64,000 nt of DNA from Nesterenkonia halotolerans (GCF_014874065.1 NZ_JADBEE010000001.1:1426001-1490000), one strand, 5' to 3'; counted from the first letter of the stretch, positions 18,650 through 27,649 are shown. Program-made: numbers and translations. Notes: generated from the letters alone by a model not told the origin.

Positions 18650-19504
18650 TCAGAAGGCCGGTGTCAGCGTCGCGTCGTGCTCCTCGACCAGGAAGTCACG
18701 CACCTCGTCGCTGGTCATCGCGTCCTCGAGCACCTGGATCTTCTCGCTGTCGAGGTCCGCCTCGTTCGCCACCAGGGAGATCGCGAAGCGTTCGTCGACG
18801 TTCTCCTCCACCGCGATGGCGTCCTCCGGGGTGAGCCCGAGGCTGCCGATGTAGGTGGGGTAGTTGAAGACCGCCGCGATGCCATCCTCCTCATAGGCCG
18901 AGGTGAGGTTCAGCAGGTCCACCTGCACCCACTCGATGTTCTTCGGGTTCTCCTCGACATCGGCCAGCGTGGCCTCGAATCCGATCCCCTCGGGAAGCGT
19001 GATCAGGCCCTGATCCGCCAGGATCGCCAGCGCGCGTCCCTCGTTGGAGGCGTCGTTGGGCAGGGCGATCTGGGAACCCTCAGGGATTTCGTCGAGGGAT
19101 TCGTAGTCCTGGGAGTAGAAGCCCACGCGCGCGTTGTAGATGGGGTCGACGACGGCGAGCTCGGCGTCGTTGGCCTCGTTGTAGGCCTGCATATACGGCT
19201 CATGCTGGGCGAAGTTGGCGTCGACCTCACCATCGGCAAGCAGCCGGTTGTACTGGACGTTGTCGCTGACCTGCACCAGTTCGATGGTGTAGCCCTCAGC
19301 CTCGGCGACCTCGGCCGCGGCCTCGACCACGGCGGTCATCGGGGTGGTGTGCGAGGCCACCTGGATGAGCGTGTCCTCACCCGATGCTTCGCCCGCCTCC
19401 TGGGACTCTTCCCCAGAGCAGGCGGCGGTGGCGAACAGCGCCAGGGCGACGGCGGCGGCGCTCAGAGCGCGGACGGGACGGTTCTGCAGGGATTCGGCGT
19501 TCAA
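18650..19504 (-). CDS. metQ: Methionine-binding lipoprotein MetQ
   Basis: A 284-residue NlpA/MetQ family lipoprotein that delivers methionine to MetNI. The signal peptide ends with the lipobox LFATAACS. The binding domain includes ASHTTPMTAVVEAA, NFAQHEPYM and IALPNDASNEGRAL. I chose the TTG at 19504, preceded by GAGGAG with a 4-base spacer, over the longer frame (ATG 19597), which would put 31 hydrophilic residues before the signal peptide. It is separated from metI by about 100 bases containing a perfect palindrome. Confidence 0.93.
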   Translation of the reverse strand: MNAESLQNRPVRALSAAAVALALFATAACSGEESQEAGEASGEDTLIQVASHTTPMTAVVEAAAEVAEAEGYTIELVQVSDNVQYNRLLADGEVDANFAQHEPYMQAYNEANDAELAVVDPIYNARVGFYSQDYESLDEIPEGSQIALPNDASNEGRALAILADQGLITLPEGIGFEATLADVEENPKNIEWVQVDLLNLTSAYEEDGIAAVFNYPTYIGSLGLTPEDAIAVEENVDERFAISLVANEADLDSEKIQVLEDAMTSDEVRDFLVEEHDATLTPAF

Positions 19505-19525
19505 GGTTCTCCTCGATCGGGATGG

Positions 19526-19546
19526 ACGGACCTGGTCCAGGTCCGT
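19526..19546 (-). promoter_or_regulatory. 21-bp palindrome in the metI-metQ spacer
   Basis: Half-site ACGGACCTGG is repeated inverted after a single central base, giving a perfect 10-bp dyad. It lies 22 bases upstream of the metQ TTG. It could be an operator for separate metQ control or an mRNA hairpin (9 bp, 3-base loop) protecting the abundant binding-protein message. No T-tract follows. Confidence 0.55.
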
Positions 19547-19606
19547 ATATATCAACGACTCAGGCGCGTCGGTTATGCCAGGTGCGCCGTTCGCCACGGG
19601 TGTGTC

Positions 19607-20284
19607 TCAGCGCGAGCGGTGATCCAGCGCCATCGAGAGTCGGGTTCCGAAGGCCTGGATCAGCATCACCAGCACCACGATCACGGCGATGGTCACGTAC
19701 ATGATGTCGTATTCGTAGCGCTGGTACCCGTAGCGGATGGCGAAGTCGCCGACGCCGCCGCCGCCGACCACCCCCATGATGGTGGAGTAGGAGATCATCG
19801 AGATCGTCACGGTGGTCAGCGAGAGCACCAGTCCGGAGCGCGCCTCGGGGTAGAGGAAACGGGTGACCAGCTGAAACGTGCTCGCGCCGAGGGAATCGGC
19901 CAGCTCCACGGTGGCCTGCGGCACCTCCACCAGGGTCTGTTCCGCCCACCTCGCGTAGAGCGCGATGGCCACGAAGGAGAGCGGAACGGCGGCCGCAGTG
20001 GTGCCGAAGGAGGTGCCCACGGCCCAGCGGGTGAAGGGAATCAGCGCCACCACGAACAGCAGGAACGGTACGGAGCGCACGACATTGACGAATCCGTTGA
20101 GCCCCGCGTAGAGCCAGCCGCGCTCCTTGGGCCCACCCCGGCGGGCGAGGTACATTCCGGTGCCCACGGGCAGCCCGATCAGCACTGCGGCCAGCAGCGA
20201 CCATCCCAGCATCGCCCCGGTCTCCAGGATCGAGGTGATGATCTCTTCCTGGTACCTCGCGAGCCTCTCGCCGAACTCGTTCAC
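19607..20284 (-). CDS. metI: Methionine ABC transporter permease MetI
   Basis: A 225-residue D-methionine-type permease with five predicted helices and the coupling loop VELADSLGASTFQLVTRFLYPEA. It starts at GTG 20284 in a GTGA overlap with metN, so the two are translationally coupled. It forms a dimer with two MetN ATPases; MetQ is the receptor. Confidence 0.93.
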   Translation of the reverse strand: MNEFGERLARYQEEIITSILETGAMLGWSLLAAVLIGLPVGTGMYLARRGGPKERGWLYAGLNGFVNVVRSVPFLLFVVALIPFTRWAVGTSFGTTAAAVPLSFVAIALYARWAEQTLVEVPQATVELADSLGASTFQLVTRFLYPEARSGLVLSLTTVTISMISYSTIMGVVGGGGVGDFAIRYGYQRYEYDIMYVTIAVIVVLVMLIQAFGTRLSMALDHRSR

Positions 20285-21117
20285 TCCTGGCCCCCTTCGA
20301 GGTAGCGACGGGCGCGCTCGGAGTAGGAGTTGAAGCGCTCACGCGCCTCGGGCGCCGCGATGTCCACGACCCCCGTGAGCCGTCCCGACTCGAGGATGGC
20401 GGCCCGGTCACAGGCTCCGCGGATGACCTCGAGCTCGTGGCTGACCACGACGATCGAGGTGTCCATCTCCCGGCGCACGCGCAGCAGGGTGGCCATCACC
20501 TCGTCGGTGTGCTGGCTGTCCAGTGAAGAGGTCGGTTCATCGCAGAGCAGGATGTCTGGTTCGTTCACCAGTGCGCGGGCTATGGCCACGCGCTGCTTCT
20601 CCCCGCCGCTGAGCTGGGCCGGGTGCTTCGCGGCGTGGGCGCCCATGTTCACGAAGTCCAGCATCTCGAGTGCGCGCTCCCTGGGGGCCCCGCGGCCGCT
20701 TGTCTCCGCCGCCCCGCGGCCAGTCGTCTCCTGGGCCCCGTGGCCCTTCGCTCCGGGCATCCCCCGGCGCCGGTGAAGGCTCAGCGGCAGCGCGACGTTC
20801 GCGGCCACGGTCTTGTTCGCGAGCAGGTTGAACTGCTGGAAGATCATGCCGATCCGACGCCGCTGGAGGCGCTTCTCCGCAGGGCGCAGGGCGGCGAGGT
20901 CAACGCCGTTGACCCTGACGACGCCCGAGCTGGGCGCCTCCAGGGCGTTGATCAGCCGCAGCAGCGTGGACTTGCCGGAGCCCGACTCTCCCACGACGCC
21001 GAAGATCTCGGCCTCGTCGATGCTGAGGCTGATGTCGTGCAGGGCGTGCAGCGGCTTGCCTCTGCCGGTGGCTGAACGCTGGGTGAAAGTCTTGTTGACC
21101 TGGTCAAACTCGATCAT
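20281..21117 (-). CDS. metN: Methionine ABC transporter ATPase MetN, short form with insertion
   Basis: A 278-residue ATPase with Walker A GESGSGKS (43-50), signature LSGGEKQR (169-176) and Walker B LLCDEPTSSLD. Usual MetN proteins are about 340 residues because of a C-terminal NIL/ACT domain that binds methionine and inhibits transport. That domain is absent here. In addition, a low-complexity Gly/Arg/Ala/Thr segment (about residues 117-147) is inserted before the signature, encoded by imperfect GCCCCGCGGCC-type DNA repeats. First gene of the metNIQ unit. Confidence 0.9.
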   Translation of the reverse strand: MIEFDQVNKTFTQRSATGRGKPLHALHDISLSIDEAEIFGVVGESGSGKSTLLRLINALEAPSSGVVRVNGVDLAALRPAEKRLQRRRIGMIFQQFNLLANKTVAANVALPLSLHRRRGMPGAKGHGAQETTGRGAAETSGRGAPRERALEMLDFVNMGAHAAKHPAQLSGGEKQRVAIARALVNEPDILLCDEPTSSLDSQHTDEVMATLLRVRREMDTSIVVVSHELEVIRGACDRAAILESGRLTGVVDIAAPEARERFNSYSERARRYLEGGQE

Positions 21118-21136
21118 CGAGGAGAGGACGGCGGAA

Positions 21137-21613
21137 TCAGCTCAGGCCGTAGGCCAGCAGCGACCGGGACCAGTCCTCGATCCCCGGCCAGTCACGCAGG
21201 TCGGCATTCTCGGGGGCCTTGGCGACCTTGAGCATCAGCTTCTCGAGGAAGCTGAGCTTCTCCGCGTCGATGGCTCCACGGAAATAGGTGACTTCGCGGT
21301 GCGGGTAGCTGCGCAGCTGCTCGGCCAGCTCCGGCGCCAGGCTGGGCCCTCCGCCGACGGCGAAGAGGAACAGCGGCTTGCCGGCCAGCTCGGTCTGGTT
21401 CGCCTCGAGGAACAGCTTCCCGGGGCCCCAGAGCTTCTGCTGGTAGACCGGGATGCCGAGCACGACGTTGTCCGTTTCGTAGAGCCAGGCGCTGGCGTCG
21501 GAGACATCCTTGACATGCGCCGAGACACCGCGGTTCTGCAGCGTGGAGGCGATGTGCTCACCGATCTCCGCGGTGGACCCATGCTTGCTCGCGACAACGA
21601 CCATCGTGGTCAT
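21137..21613 (-). CDS. Flavodoxin-domain protein
   Basis: A 158-residue flavodoxin fold protein. The phosphate-binding loop of FMN is visible as ASKHGSTAEIG at the N-terminus. Mid-protein GIPVYQQKLWGPGKLFLEANQ and the C-terminal length resemble the protoporphyrinogen oxidase-like (HemG) flavodoxins. A second ATG three codons in is possible. It lies just upstream of metN in the same orientation, a 19-base gap, so it may be cotranscribed. Its redox partner is unknown. Confidence 0.8.
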   Translation of the reverse strand: MTTMVVVASKHGSTAEIGEHIASTLQNRGVSAHVKDVSDASAWLYETDNVVLGIPVYQQKLWGPGKLFLEANQTELAGKPLFLFAVGGGPSLAPELAEQLRSYPHREVTYFRGAIDAEKLSFLEKLMLKVAKAPENADLRDWPGIEDWSRSLLAYGLS

Positions 21614-21707
21614 AGTTCAACCGCCTTTTTCGCAGAAAATCTGGTTCGCTCATGAGCTTACCAACGCCAGGCCCAGGTCGGGTCGGGCAGGGTGTTCCCA
21701 GCTGCGC

Positions 21708-23681
21708 TCAGCGCACCCCGCGCAGGTCCAGCGTCAGCTCGGTCTGCGCCCCCTCCTCGAGTCGCACCGGGATGCCCCAGTCCTGCTGATAGAGGTGGCA
21801 GGCGGCGTGCATCGGGATCTCTTCCCCGGGAGCGCCGTCACAGGCTGCGGCACGGGCGGTGATGTGCAGCACGCCCTCGGTGACCTCTGGGTTCAGACGC
21901 AGCGTCCGGTGCAGCCCCTCGGAGTTCCCGCCGCCGTCCAGCAGCAGGTTCTCGGGTGAGGAGGAGATCTTCAGCTGGGTCGGATCGCCCCAGCGGTCAT
22001 CCAGCTTCTGGCCTGTGGGGGCTGCGAAGCCGATGTCCAGGGAGAACTCTCCCGGCGCGACCGCGGTGGTGGGGCGCTGGGTCTGCGACGCTCCCTCATC
22101 CACGGTCAGGTAATCCTCCGGGATGGCGATCCGGACCAGCTCGTGGGCGTTGGTCTCCACGACGAGCAGGCTGGTGCCGTCGGCGTCCAGGAGCACGTCG
22201 GAGGGTTCCTTGAGCCCGCGTGCCACCGTGGACACCTCGGCGGCGACGGTGGTCCCGTCGGCGGCCAGGTGCTCGCCGCGGTAGCGCCTGATCGCCCCGT
22301 TGTAGGTGTCGGCCACCAGGACCGAACCGTCCGGCAGGGCGGTGACGCCCAGCGGGTGCTGCAGGCGAGCCTGACCGGGCTCGCCGTCGCGGAATCCGAA
22401 GTCGAACAGGCCTTCGCCCACGAGGGTTTCCACGGCGGGCTGCGCAGCCTCGGCGGCGGCGCCGGTCCGGATGACGCGCAGCGAGGAGGTCTCGGAGTCG
22501 GCGATCCAGAGGTCGCCGGCGGCATCTTCGGTGAGCCCGGAGGTCTGCGCGAACCAGGCTGCGTCGGCCTCGGCGTCGAGCAGTCCCTCGAGCCCGGTGC
22601 CGGCGAAGATGGACAGTTCGCCGGTGCGCGGATCGAAGGTGAAGATCTGGTGCGTCCCGGCCATCGCCACGACGACGAGGCCGAGGGTCTCGGACCACAG
22701 CACGTCCCAGGGCGAGGACAGCGAGACGTTCAGCGGGTCGAGCCCCAGGGAACCGGACTCGACTGCTCCGGCCCGGGCTCGCTCAGCGTCGAGCAGCCGC
22801 TGGACGCCGTTTCCGGCGAGCGTGGTGACGCTTCCGGTGGAGGTGTTGATGCCGCGGAGGCGGTGATTCACCGTGTCCGCGACCACGATGTCGTAGCCGA
22901 CCTGGGCGCTGAGCGCCTCCGGGAGCACGGTCAGGCCCTGCGGCTCGTTGAACCGTGCGTCATCGGCCGCGCCGTCGTGGTGACCCTTCTCCTGGTCCTC
23001 GCCGCCGCCCCAGGAGCGGACGACGGTCTGCAGGTCCGGGTCGAGCTCGACGATCCGGTGGTGGCCGGTGTCCGAGACCAGGAAGTTTCCGAGCGAGTCC
23101 GCCTGCCCGCCGAGGTCACGGGTGACCGGAACGGCCTTGCCGGGGAACCGCAGCGTGCGCGAGACCGGCTCGGGGGGCACATAGGGGCCGTCGCCGCGGT
23201 GCAGCGTTCCCTTGGCCTCATGCTCGGCAGCAAGTTCCTCGACCAGCGAGGTCAGCCCGGCCACATGGCCCTCTCCGGCGAGTGATGCCGCGATGTATCC
23301 CTGCGGGTCGACGACGACGAGGGTCGGCCAGGCACGGGCCGAGTAGGCCTGCCAGGTCACCAGGTTGGGGTCATCGAGCACCGGGTGGGCGATCTCGTAA
23401 CGCTCCACGGCGGCGGCGAGCGCATCGGGGTCTGCCTCGTGCTCGAACTTCGGGGAGTGCACGCCGACGGTGACCAGGATGTCGCTGAAGCGCTCCTCGA
23501 GCGGGCGCAGCTCATCGAGGACGTGCAGGCAGTTGATGCAGCAGAACGTCCAGAAGTCCAGAATGACGATCTTGCCGCGAAGGTCTTCCAGGGAGACCTG
23601 CTTGCCTCCGGTGTTCAGCCAGCCTCTTCCGACCAGCTCGGAAGCGCGCACACGCTCGGCGCGGCGAATCGTCTCTGTCAT
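21708..23681 (-). CDS. Thioredoxin-like/NHL-repeat protein
   Basis: A 657-residue protein. An N-terminal thioredoxin-like domain carries the redox motif FWTFCCINCLHVLDEL (CxxC = C-I-N-C). It is followed by a beta-propeller of NHL repeats (GNFLVSDTGHHRIVELDPDL, VADTVNHRLRGI, VADTYNGAIRRYRG) and a C-terminal domain of about 150 residues, as in NHLRC2-type proteins. I see no signal peptide, so it is likely cytoplasmic. The long frame begins 55 residues upstream, but ATG 23681 with AGGAGAA 7 bases before it matches the domain start. Confidence 0.88.
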   Translation of the reverse strand: MTETIRRAERVRASELVGRGWLNTGGKQVSLEDLRGKIVILDFWTFCCINCLHVLDELRPLEERFSDILVTVGVHSPKFEHEADPDALAAAVERYEIAHPVLDDPNLVTWQAYSARAWPTLVVVDPQGYIAASLAGEGHVAGLTSLVEELAAEHEAKGTLHRGDGPYVPPEPVSRTLRFPGKAVPVTRDLGGQADSLGNFLVSDTGHHRIVELDPDLQTVVRSWGGGEDQEKGHHDGAADDARFNEPQGLTVLPEALSAQVGYDIVVADTVNHRLRGINTSTGSVTTLAGNGVQRLLDAERARAGAVESGSLGLDPLNVSLSSPWDVLWSETLGLVVVAMAGTHQIFTFDPRTGELSIFAGTGLEGLLDAEADAAWFAQTSGLTEDAAGDLWIADSETSSLRVIRTGAAAEAAQPAVETLVGEGLFDFGFRDGEPGQARLQHPLGVTALPDGSVLVADTYNGAIRRYRGEHLAADGTTVAAEVSTVARGLKEPSDVLLDADGTSLLVVETNAHELVRIAIPEDYLTVDEGASQTQRPTTAVAPGEFSLDIGFAAPTGQKLDDRWGDPTQLKISSSPENLLLDGGGNSEGLHRTLRLNPEVTEGVLHITARAAACDGAPGEEIPMHAACHLYQQDWGIPVRLEEGAQTELTLDLRGVR

Positions 23682-23730
23682 GCGGGTTCTCCTGTCGGTC
23701 CTGCGGTGGTTCGCGCCGGTGCGCCCGGGA

Positions 23731-24534
23731 TCATGGCGTCTCCTCGAGCGCGGCGGCCGTTTCTGCACTGATGGCTTCGGCGATGGACGTGAACTCCGCC
23801 GAGGCTGCCTCCTTACCTCCGGTGAAGGAGACCATGATGATGTCATCGTTCACCTGCGTGAACAGGATCTGGGCGAAAGTTGTTCCTTCGCCGGTCCTTT
23901 CCCAGGAATAGCTGATGCTCCGCTCCTGAGAGGACTCTGTTTCAGGTTCGGTGATGCTCAGCTCGTAGTCGATCCCGTCCAGGGTGAACTCCGTGTCCGC
24001 GCAGCTCTCGAGCAGCTGGCGCACGTTGTCCCGGTGGGCCTGGACCTGCTCGGCGTCCTGATCGTCCGCCAGCTCGGCCAGCTCGAGCGACCCCGCACCG
24101 GAGAAGCTCTCCGCGAAGAAGTCGGCCCGGACCGTGTCCTGGCCCAGGAGCAGCGGGGAGAAGTCGACCGCGGCGAGCGGCTCGGCGCAGGAGGCGGGTG
24201 TGACCTCGACATCGGGGTCCTCTCCTGCCAGGGAGTTGCCCTCGAGCAGGTCCCTGTAGGACTCGGCCACTTCGGCCGTGACGAAGCCAGCTTCGGTGAA
24301 GCCGAAGCTCGAGGCTCGGCCGAGTCCCGCCTGGGCGGCAGCGATGAGTCGCGGCGATCCGTTGGCCTCGGCCTCCGCGGTGGACTCGGCAGAGACCTCT
24401 GCGGGGTCCGGCTCCTCCGTGGTGGCGCAACTGGTCAGCAGCAGCGCTCCGCTCAGCACGAGGACACCGGATCGGCGGTTCACGAGCTTCTCCGCTGACC
24501 TCATCGCGGCGGGCCTCTTCAGGGCTGGGTTCAT
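23731..24534 (-). CDS. Putative lipoprotein of unknown function
   Basis: A 267-residue exported protein. An N-terminal positive stretch and hydrophobic core end with the lipobox LLLTSC at about residues 31-36, then an acidic linker and a globular domain with two further cysteines (about 116 and 178) that may form a disulphide. The overall plan resembles PknH-like extracellular sensor domains of actinobacteria, but only loosely. ATG 24534 overlaps the stop of the CopD/CtaG gene (ATGA), so it belongs to that operon. Confidence 0.75.
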   Translation of the reverse strand: MNPALKRPAAMRSAEKLVNRRSGVLVLSGALLLTSCATTEEPDPAEVSAESTAEAEANGSPRLIAAAQAGLGRASSFGFTEAGFVTAEVAESYRDLLEGNSLAGEDPDVEVTPASCAEPLAAVDFSPLLLGQDTVRADFFAESFSGAGSLELAELADDQDAEQVQAHRDNVRQLLESCADTEFTLDGIDYELSITEPETESSQERSISYSWERTGEGTTFAQILFTQVNDDIIMVSFTGGKEAASAEFTSIAEAISAETAAALEETP

Positions 24535-26681
24535 CGTGGCTGATCCCGTTCTGCCATCTCGGCGAACATGTCGTTGTAGTCGTGCAGCTCGGCGTCGCCG
24601 GAGCGGTCGGCTTCGCGGTCGAGGCGCTTCGTCTCGCGCTTGTCGTCGCGTGACCAGATGACACCGGCGGCGAAGGACATCAGGATCGCGGGGATCTCTC
24701 CCAGGGCCCACATGAGCTCGCCGCCGCGGTGCTGGTCCTCCAGCGCGGTGTACCCCCAGTCGTGGCCCATGTTGCCGAACCATGCAGCCTGGATGAGCTG
24801 ATCGGAGCTGGTCATCGCCACCGCGAGGAAGGCGTGGAAGACCATCGTGGCCAGCAGGATGATCAGCCGCATCGGGTGGGCGGGGCGCTGGGGCAGCGGG
24901 TCGGCTCCGATGAGCACCAGGGCGAAGATGTACCCGGTGGCCAGGAAGTGGAAGATCATCAGCTCGTGGCCCACGTGATAGTTCAGCACGAGGCCGAAGA
25001 TCGGGGTGTAGTAGAAGATCAGCAGCGATCCGGCGAAGTTCACCGCCGCCACGATCGGATGCGTGACGATCTTCGAGAAGCGTGAATGCACGAGCCAGAG
25101 GATCCATTCCCGCGGACCTCGGGTGCCGTCGGTGCGTGCCGGCAGCGAGCGCAGCGCCAGGGTGACCGGAGAGCCCAGCACCAGGAAGATGGGCGCGACC
25201 ATGGTCAGTGTCATGTGCTGGATCATGTGCCCGGAGAACAGCACCATTCCGTAGACCGCCGGCCCCCCGGAGGTCACCCAGAGCAGCACCAGGAGACCGA
25301 GCAGCCAGCTCGCCGCCCGCAGCACGGGCCAGCGGTCGCCGCGTCGACGCACCCGCACCATCGCGAGCACATACCAGGCGGCGAGGAAGACGACCACCGC
25401 GACCCAGAGCCAGTCTGGCCGCCAGAGCGTGAACCAGAGGCTCCCCTCGGGTTCGGGGGGCAGGTCGTATCCGGTCAGCGTCCGGGCGGGGCTCGCGTCG
25501 CCGGGCAGGTCCTCCGAGACCGGGGGCGCTGTGCGGCCGAGGATCGTGCTGATCCCGATCACGGCAGACATGATCGCGACTTCGACCAGGATGAGCTGGA
25601 AGAGCATGCCGGCCGGTCGGCTCCGGCTGTGCAGTCGGGGAATGATCCAGCTGCGATGCAGCCAGCCGATCAGCGCCAGGCCGGCGGTGGCCAGGAGCTT
25701 GGCGCAGAGCAGCAGGCCGTACTCGGTGCTCACCAGCTGGTCCAGCGATTCGATCCGCAGGCTGGCATTGATGACTCCGGAGGCGGCGACGGTCAGCAGG
25801 GCCAGCCCGGCGAGCGTGGAATAGCGACGCAGCAGCGTCTCTGTCAGATCGGGCGAGCCGGTGCCAGCCCCGCGGAGCTCAGTGGAACCGCGCTGCTCGG
25901 TGGTGCCGGCGGCGCGCCGAGCGGCTTCCCGGCCGAGGCTGGGAGCCAGCAGTGCGAGGACCACGAGACCGCCCACCCAGATGACGACGCCGAGCAGGTG
26001 CAGTCCCAGTGAATTGACCGCGGCATAGTGGTCATCCCCAGAAGCGGAGTGGCCCACGAGCGCCATCGGAAGGATGGCGGTGAGCCCGAGCAGTCCGATG
26101 AAGAACAGTCCGGCGGGCGCGCGCACGGCGGTGACCAGCGTGGTGAAGACTGCTGCGATCAGCACCACTGCCGTCCAGGCTTGTCCGTTCGCAATCGACT
26201 GGACGTACCCGAAGAACCCCGAGGCGAAGGAGTCCGAGGCCGAGAGCTGGAGCCCGGAGAGGTCCGAGAAGGTCAGCACCAGCACGGCCACCGCAGCGAC
26301 GGTCCAGACGACCCCTGCCAGGCCGGCGATCTGCAGGATCCGAGTGAAGATCGGATGTTCGGCCGCGGCGTCGGGGTTCCCCAGCTTCCTGCGCTGGCGT
26401 GGTCCGCGCTGGGGCGGCACGGCGACGGCGGCCAGAATCACCGCCGCAAGGGCCGTGGCCATCGCGAGGTGGTGGATGAAGCGCGCCACCGGCAGACCCC
26501 AGCGGGTCAGGGCTCCCGAGTCAGAGAGCTCTCCGGCCTCGGAGACGCCGGTGAGGACGCCCGCGATGATCAGTGCCAGCAGACCGGTGCACAGCACCGC
26601 CGCGGTCAGTGGGACGGGTGCTCGCCAGAGATCGGCGCGAGACCGTCCCTGGGTCGAGGTGCTCCGGGTGGAGGTGCTCAC
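24531..26681 (-). CDS. CopD-CtaG fusion: copper import/cytochrome c oxidase assembly protein
   Basis: A 716-residue polytopic protein. The N-terminal half is CopD-like (around LLGVVIWVGGLVVLALLAP, TLAGLALLTVAASGVINA). The C-terminal half is a caa3-type CtaG domain with MIQHMTLTMVAPIFLVLG and histidine-rich LNYHVGHELMIFHF. Such actinobacterial fusions are thought to supply copper to the haem-copper oxidase. It starts at GTG 26681 in a GTGA overlap with the small membrane gene upstream. Confidence 0.9.
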   Translation of the reverse strand: MSTSTRSTSTQGRSRADLWRAPVPLTAAVLCTGLLALIIAGVLTGVSEAGELSDSGALTRWGLPVARFIHHLAMATALAAVILAAVAVPPQRGPRQRRKLGNPDAAAEHPIFTRILQIAGLAGVVWTVAAVAVLVLTFSDLSGLQLSASDSFASGFFGYVQSIANGQAWTAVVLIAAVFTTLVTAVRAPAGLFFIGLLGLTAILPMALVGHSASGDDHYAAVNSLGLHLLGVVIWVGGLVVLALLAPSLGREAARRAAGTTEQRGSTELRGAGTGSPDLTETLLRRYSTLAGLALLTVAASGVINASLRIESLDQLVSTEYGLLLCAKLLATAGLALIGWLHRSWIIPRLHSRSRPAGMLFQLILVEVAIMSAVIGISTILGRTAPPVSEDLPGDASPARTLTGYDLPPEPEGSLWFTLWRPDWLWVAVVVFLAAWYVLAMVRVRRRGDRWPVLRAASWLLGLLVLLWVTSGGPAVYGMVLFSGHMIQHMTLTMVAPIFLVLGSPVTLALRSLPARTDGTRGPREWILWLVHSRFSKIVTHPIVAAVNFAGSLLIFYYTPIFGLVLNYHVGHELMIFHFLATGYIFALVLIGADPLPQRPAHPMRLIILLATMVFHAFLAVAMTSSDQLIQAAWFGNMGHDWGYTALEDQHRGGELMWALGEIPAILMSFAAGVIWSRDDKRETKRLDREADRSGDAELHDYNDMFAEMAERDQPR

Positions 26682-26926
26682 GCGCCGTCGTTCCTGCGTG
26701 AATCGTCTCCGGGCTCGGCCGGCCCGCTGGAATCGGGGCCGTTGGTATCGGGGCCGTTGGAGTCAGTCCCGTTGCGCCAGCGCTGGGACTCGTTCATCTT
26801 TCGCCGAGCGAGCACGATCACCAGAGTCACCACGAGCAGGCTGACCAGTCCGAAGACCAGCGGGGTCCATTCCGGCAGGCCGTCGGCTGTCGCGGCGCCG
26901 GCCGTGAGGGCGAACGGGACTGTCAT
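26678..26926 (-). CDS. Small membrane protein upstream of the CopD-CtaG gene
   Basis: An 82-residue protein with one strong membrane helix (LVFGLVSLLVVTLVIVLA) after a short, possibly cleavable N-terminus, and a hydrophilic tail containing NGPD-type repeats. ATG 26926 has GAAGGTG upstream. It overlaps the CopD-CtaG start by 4 bases, so it heads that operon. I do not recognise the family. A role in oxidase or copper handling is suggested only by position. Confidence 0.65.
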   Translation of the reverse strand: MTVPFALTAGAATADGLPEWTPLVFGLVSLLVVTLVIVLARRKMNESQRWRNGTDSNGPDTNGPDSSGPAEPGDDSRRNDGA

Positions 26927-26973
26927 GATGCTGCACCTTCCTGCGGGGGCACCCGTGACGGGGCGTCGATCAA

Positions 26974-26990
26974 TTCTACGCCGCGTAGAA
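26974..26990. promoter_or_regulatory. Perfect 7-bp dyad upstream of the CopD-CtaG operon
   Basis: TTCTACG and CGTAGAA flank a 3-base centre, 48 bases before the first ATG of the operon. AT-containing dyads built on CTACG/CGTAG resemble BlaI/CopY-type operators, which often sit near CtaG genes in actinobacteria. No such regulator gene is in the window. Confidence 0.4.
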
Positions 26991-27046
26991 AGACGGCGTG
27001 GAAGGGCCGGGAGAACCATCTGGCGAGAGGCGTCGGGGAGACGACG

Positions 27047-27082
27047 TCGGCCCCCCACCCAGCGGACTGGGCGAGGGGCCGA
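27047..27082 (-). terminator. Hairpin downstream of the HU gene
   Basis: TCGGCCCC (27047-27054) pairs with GGGGCCGA (27075-27082), and an inner CCCAG/CTGGG stem continues it. It lies 56 bases after the HU stop on the minus strand. No clear T-tract follows, so termination is plausible but unproven. Confidence 0.45.
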
Positions 27083-27137
27083 GACGTTCAGCGCGACCGC
27101 GGACCGCCCTCAATGGGGTGGCTGCGGCTCATTGCGC

Positions 27138-27422
27138 TCATTTGCCGGTGGCAGCAGCCTTCAGCTTGGATCCGGCGGAGAGCTTCACGGAGTAGCCCTC
27201 GGGGATCTGGATGGTTTCGCCGGTCTGCGGGTTGCGGCCGGTGCGGGCGGCGCGCTTGGTGCGCTCCACTGCCAGCCAACCGGGGATGGTGACCTTCTCG
27301 CCCTTGGAAACCTGTTCGGTGAAGACCTCGAAGACCGAATCCAGAACGCCGTTGACGGCGGCCTGGGAGTTGCCGGACTTCTCTGCGACTGCTGCGACGA
27401 GCTCGCTGCGGTTCAGTGCCAT
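27138..27422 (-). CDS. hup: HU-family DNA-binding protein
   Basis: A 94-residue histone-like protein starting MALNRSELVAAVAEKSGNS and carrying the DNA-binding arm with RTGRNPQTGETIQIP. It lacks the long Lys/Ala C-terminal tail of mycobacterial HupB, so it is a short, E. coli-like HU with a final KLKAAATGK. ATG 27422 has AGGAGGAC 6 bases upstream. It bends and compacts DNA. Confidence 0.96.
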   Translation of the reverse strand: MALNRSELVAAVAEKSGNSQAAVNGVLDSVFEVFTEQVSKGEKVTIPGWLAVERTKRAARTGRNPQTGETIQIPEGYSVKLSAGSKLKAAATGK

Positions 27423-27649
27423 ATGTTTGTCCTCCTGGACTTATTCGGTGGCAGTCCCCGGCCTGATCGCGTGCCGCCGCTGCGATTCTGGAGCGGTGGC
27501 GCGCGGGTCATGCCGCGTGGGGCTTTCAGAACGGCAACTTACCACGCAGGCCCGGACGAACCAGCATGGAAGCCCGTGATTCTGGGCCGATTCGCCGCAT
27601 TTTCCGCTCCGCGAACACATTGCAGGACAGGGAAAAGCGTGTTCTGAAC

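Noticed and set aside
18485..20305. 606-codon plus-strand open frame opposite metQ-metI
   Set aside because: Antisense shadow typical of GC-rich DNA: Gly/Arg/Val-rich, no domain, and fully opposite well-identified genes.
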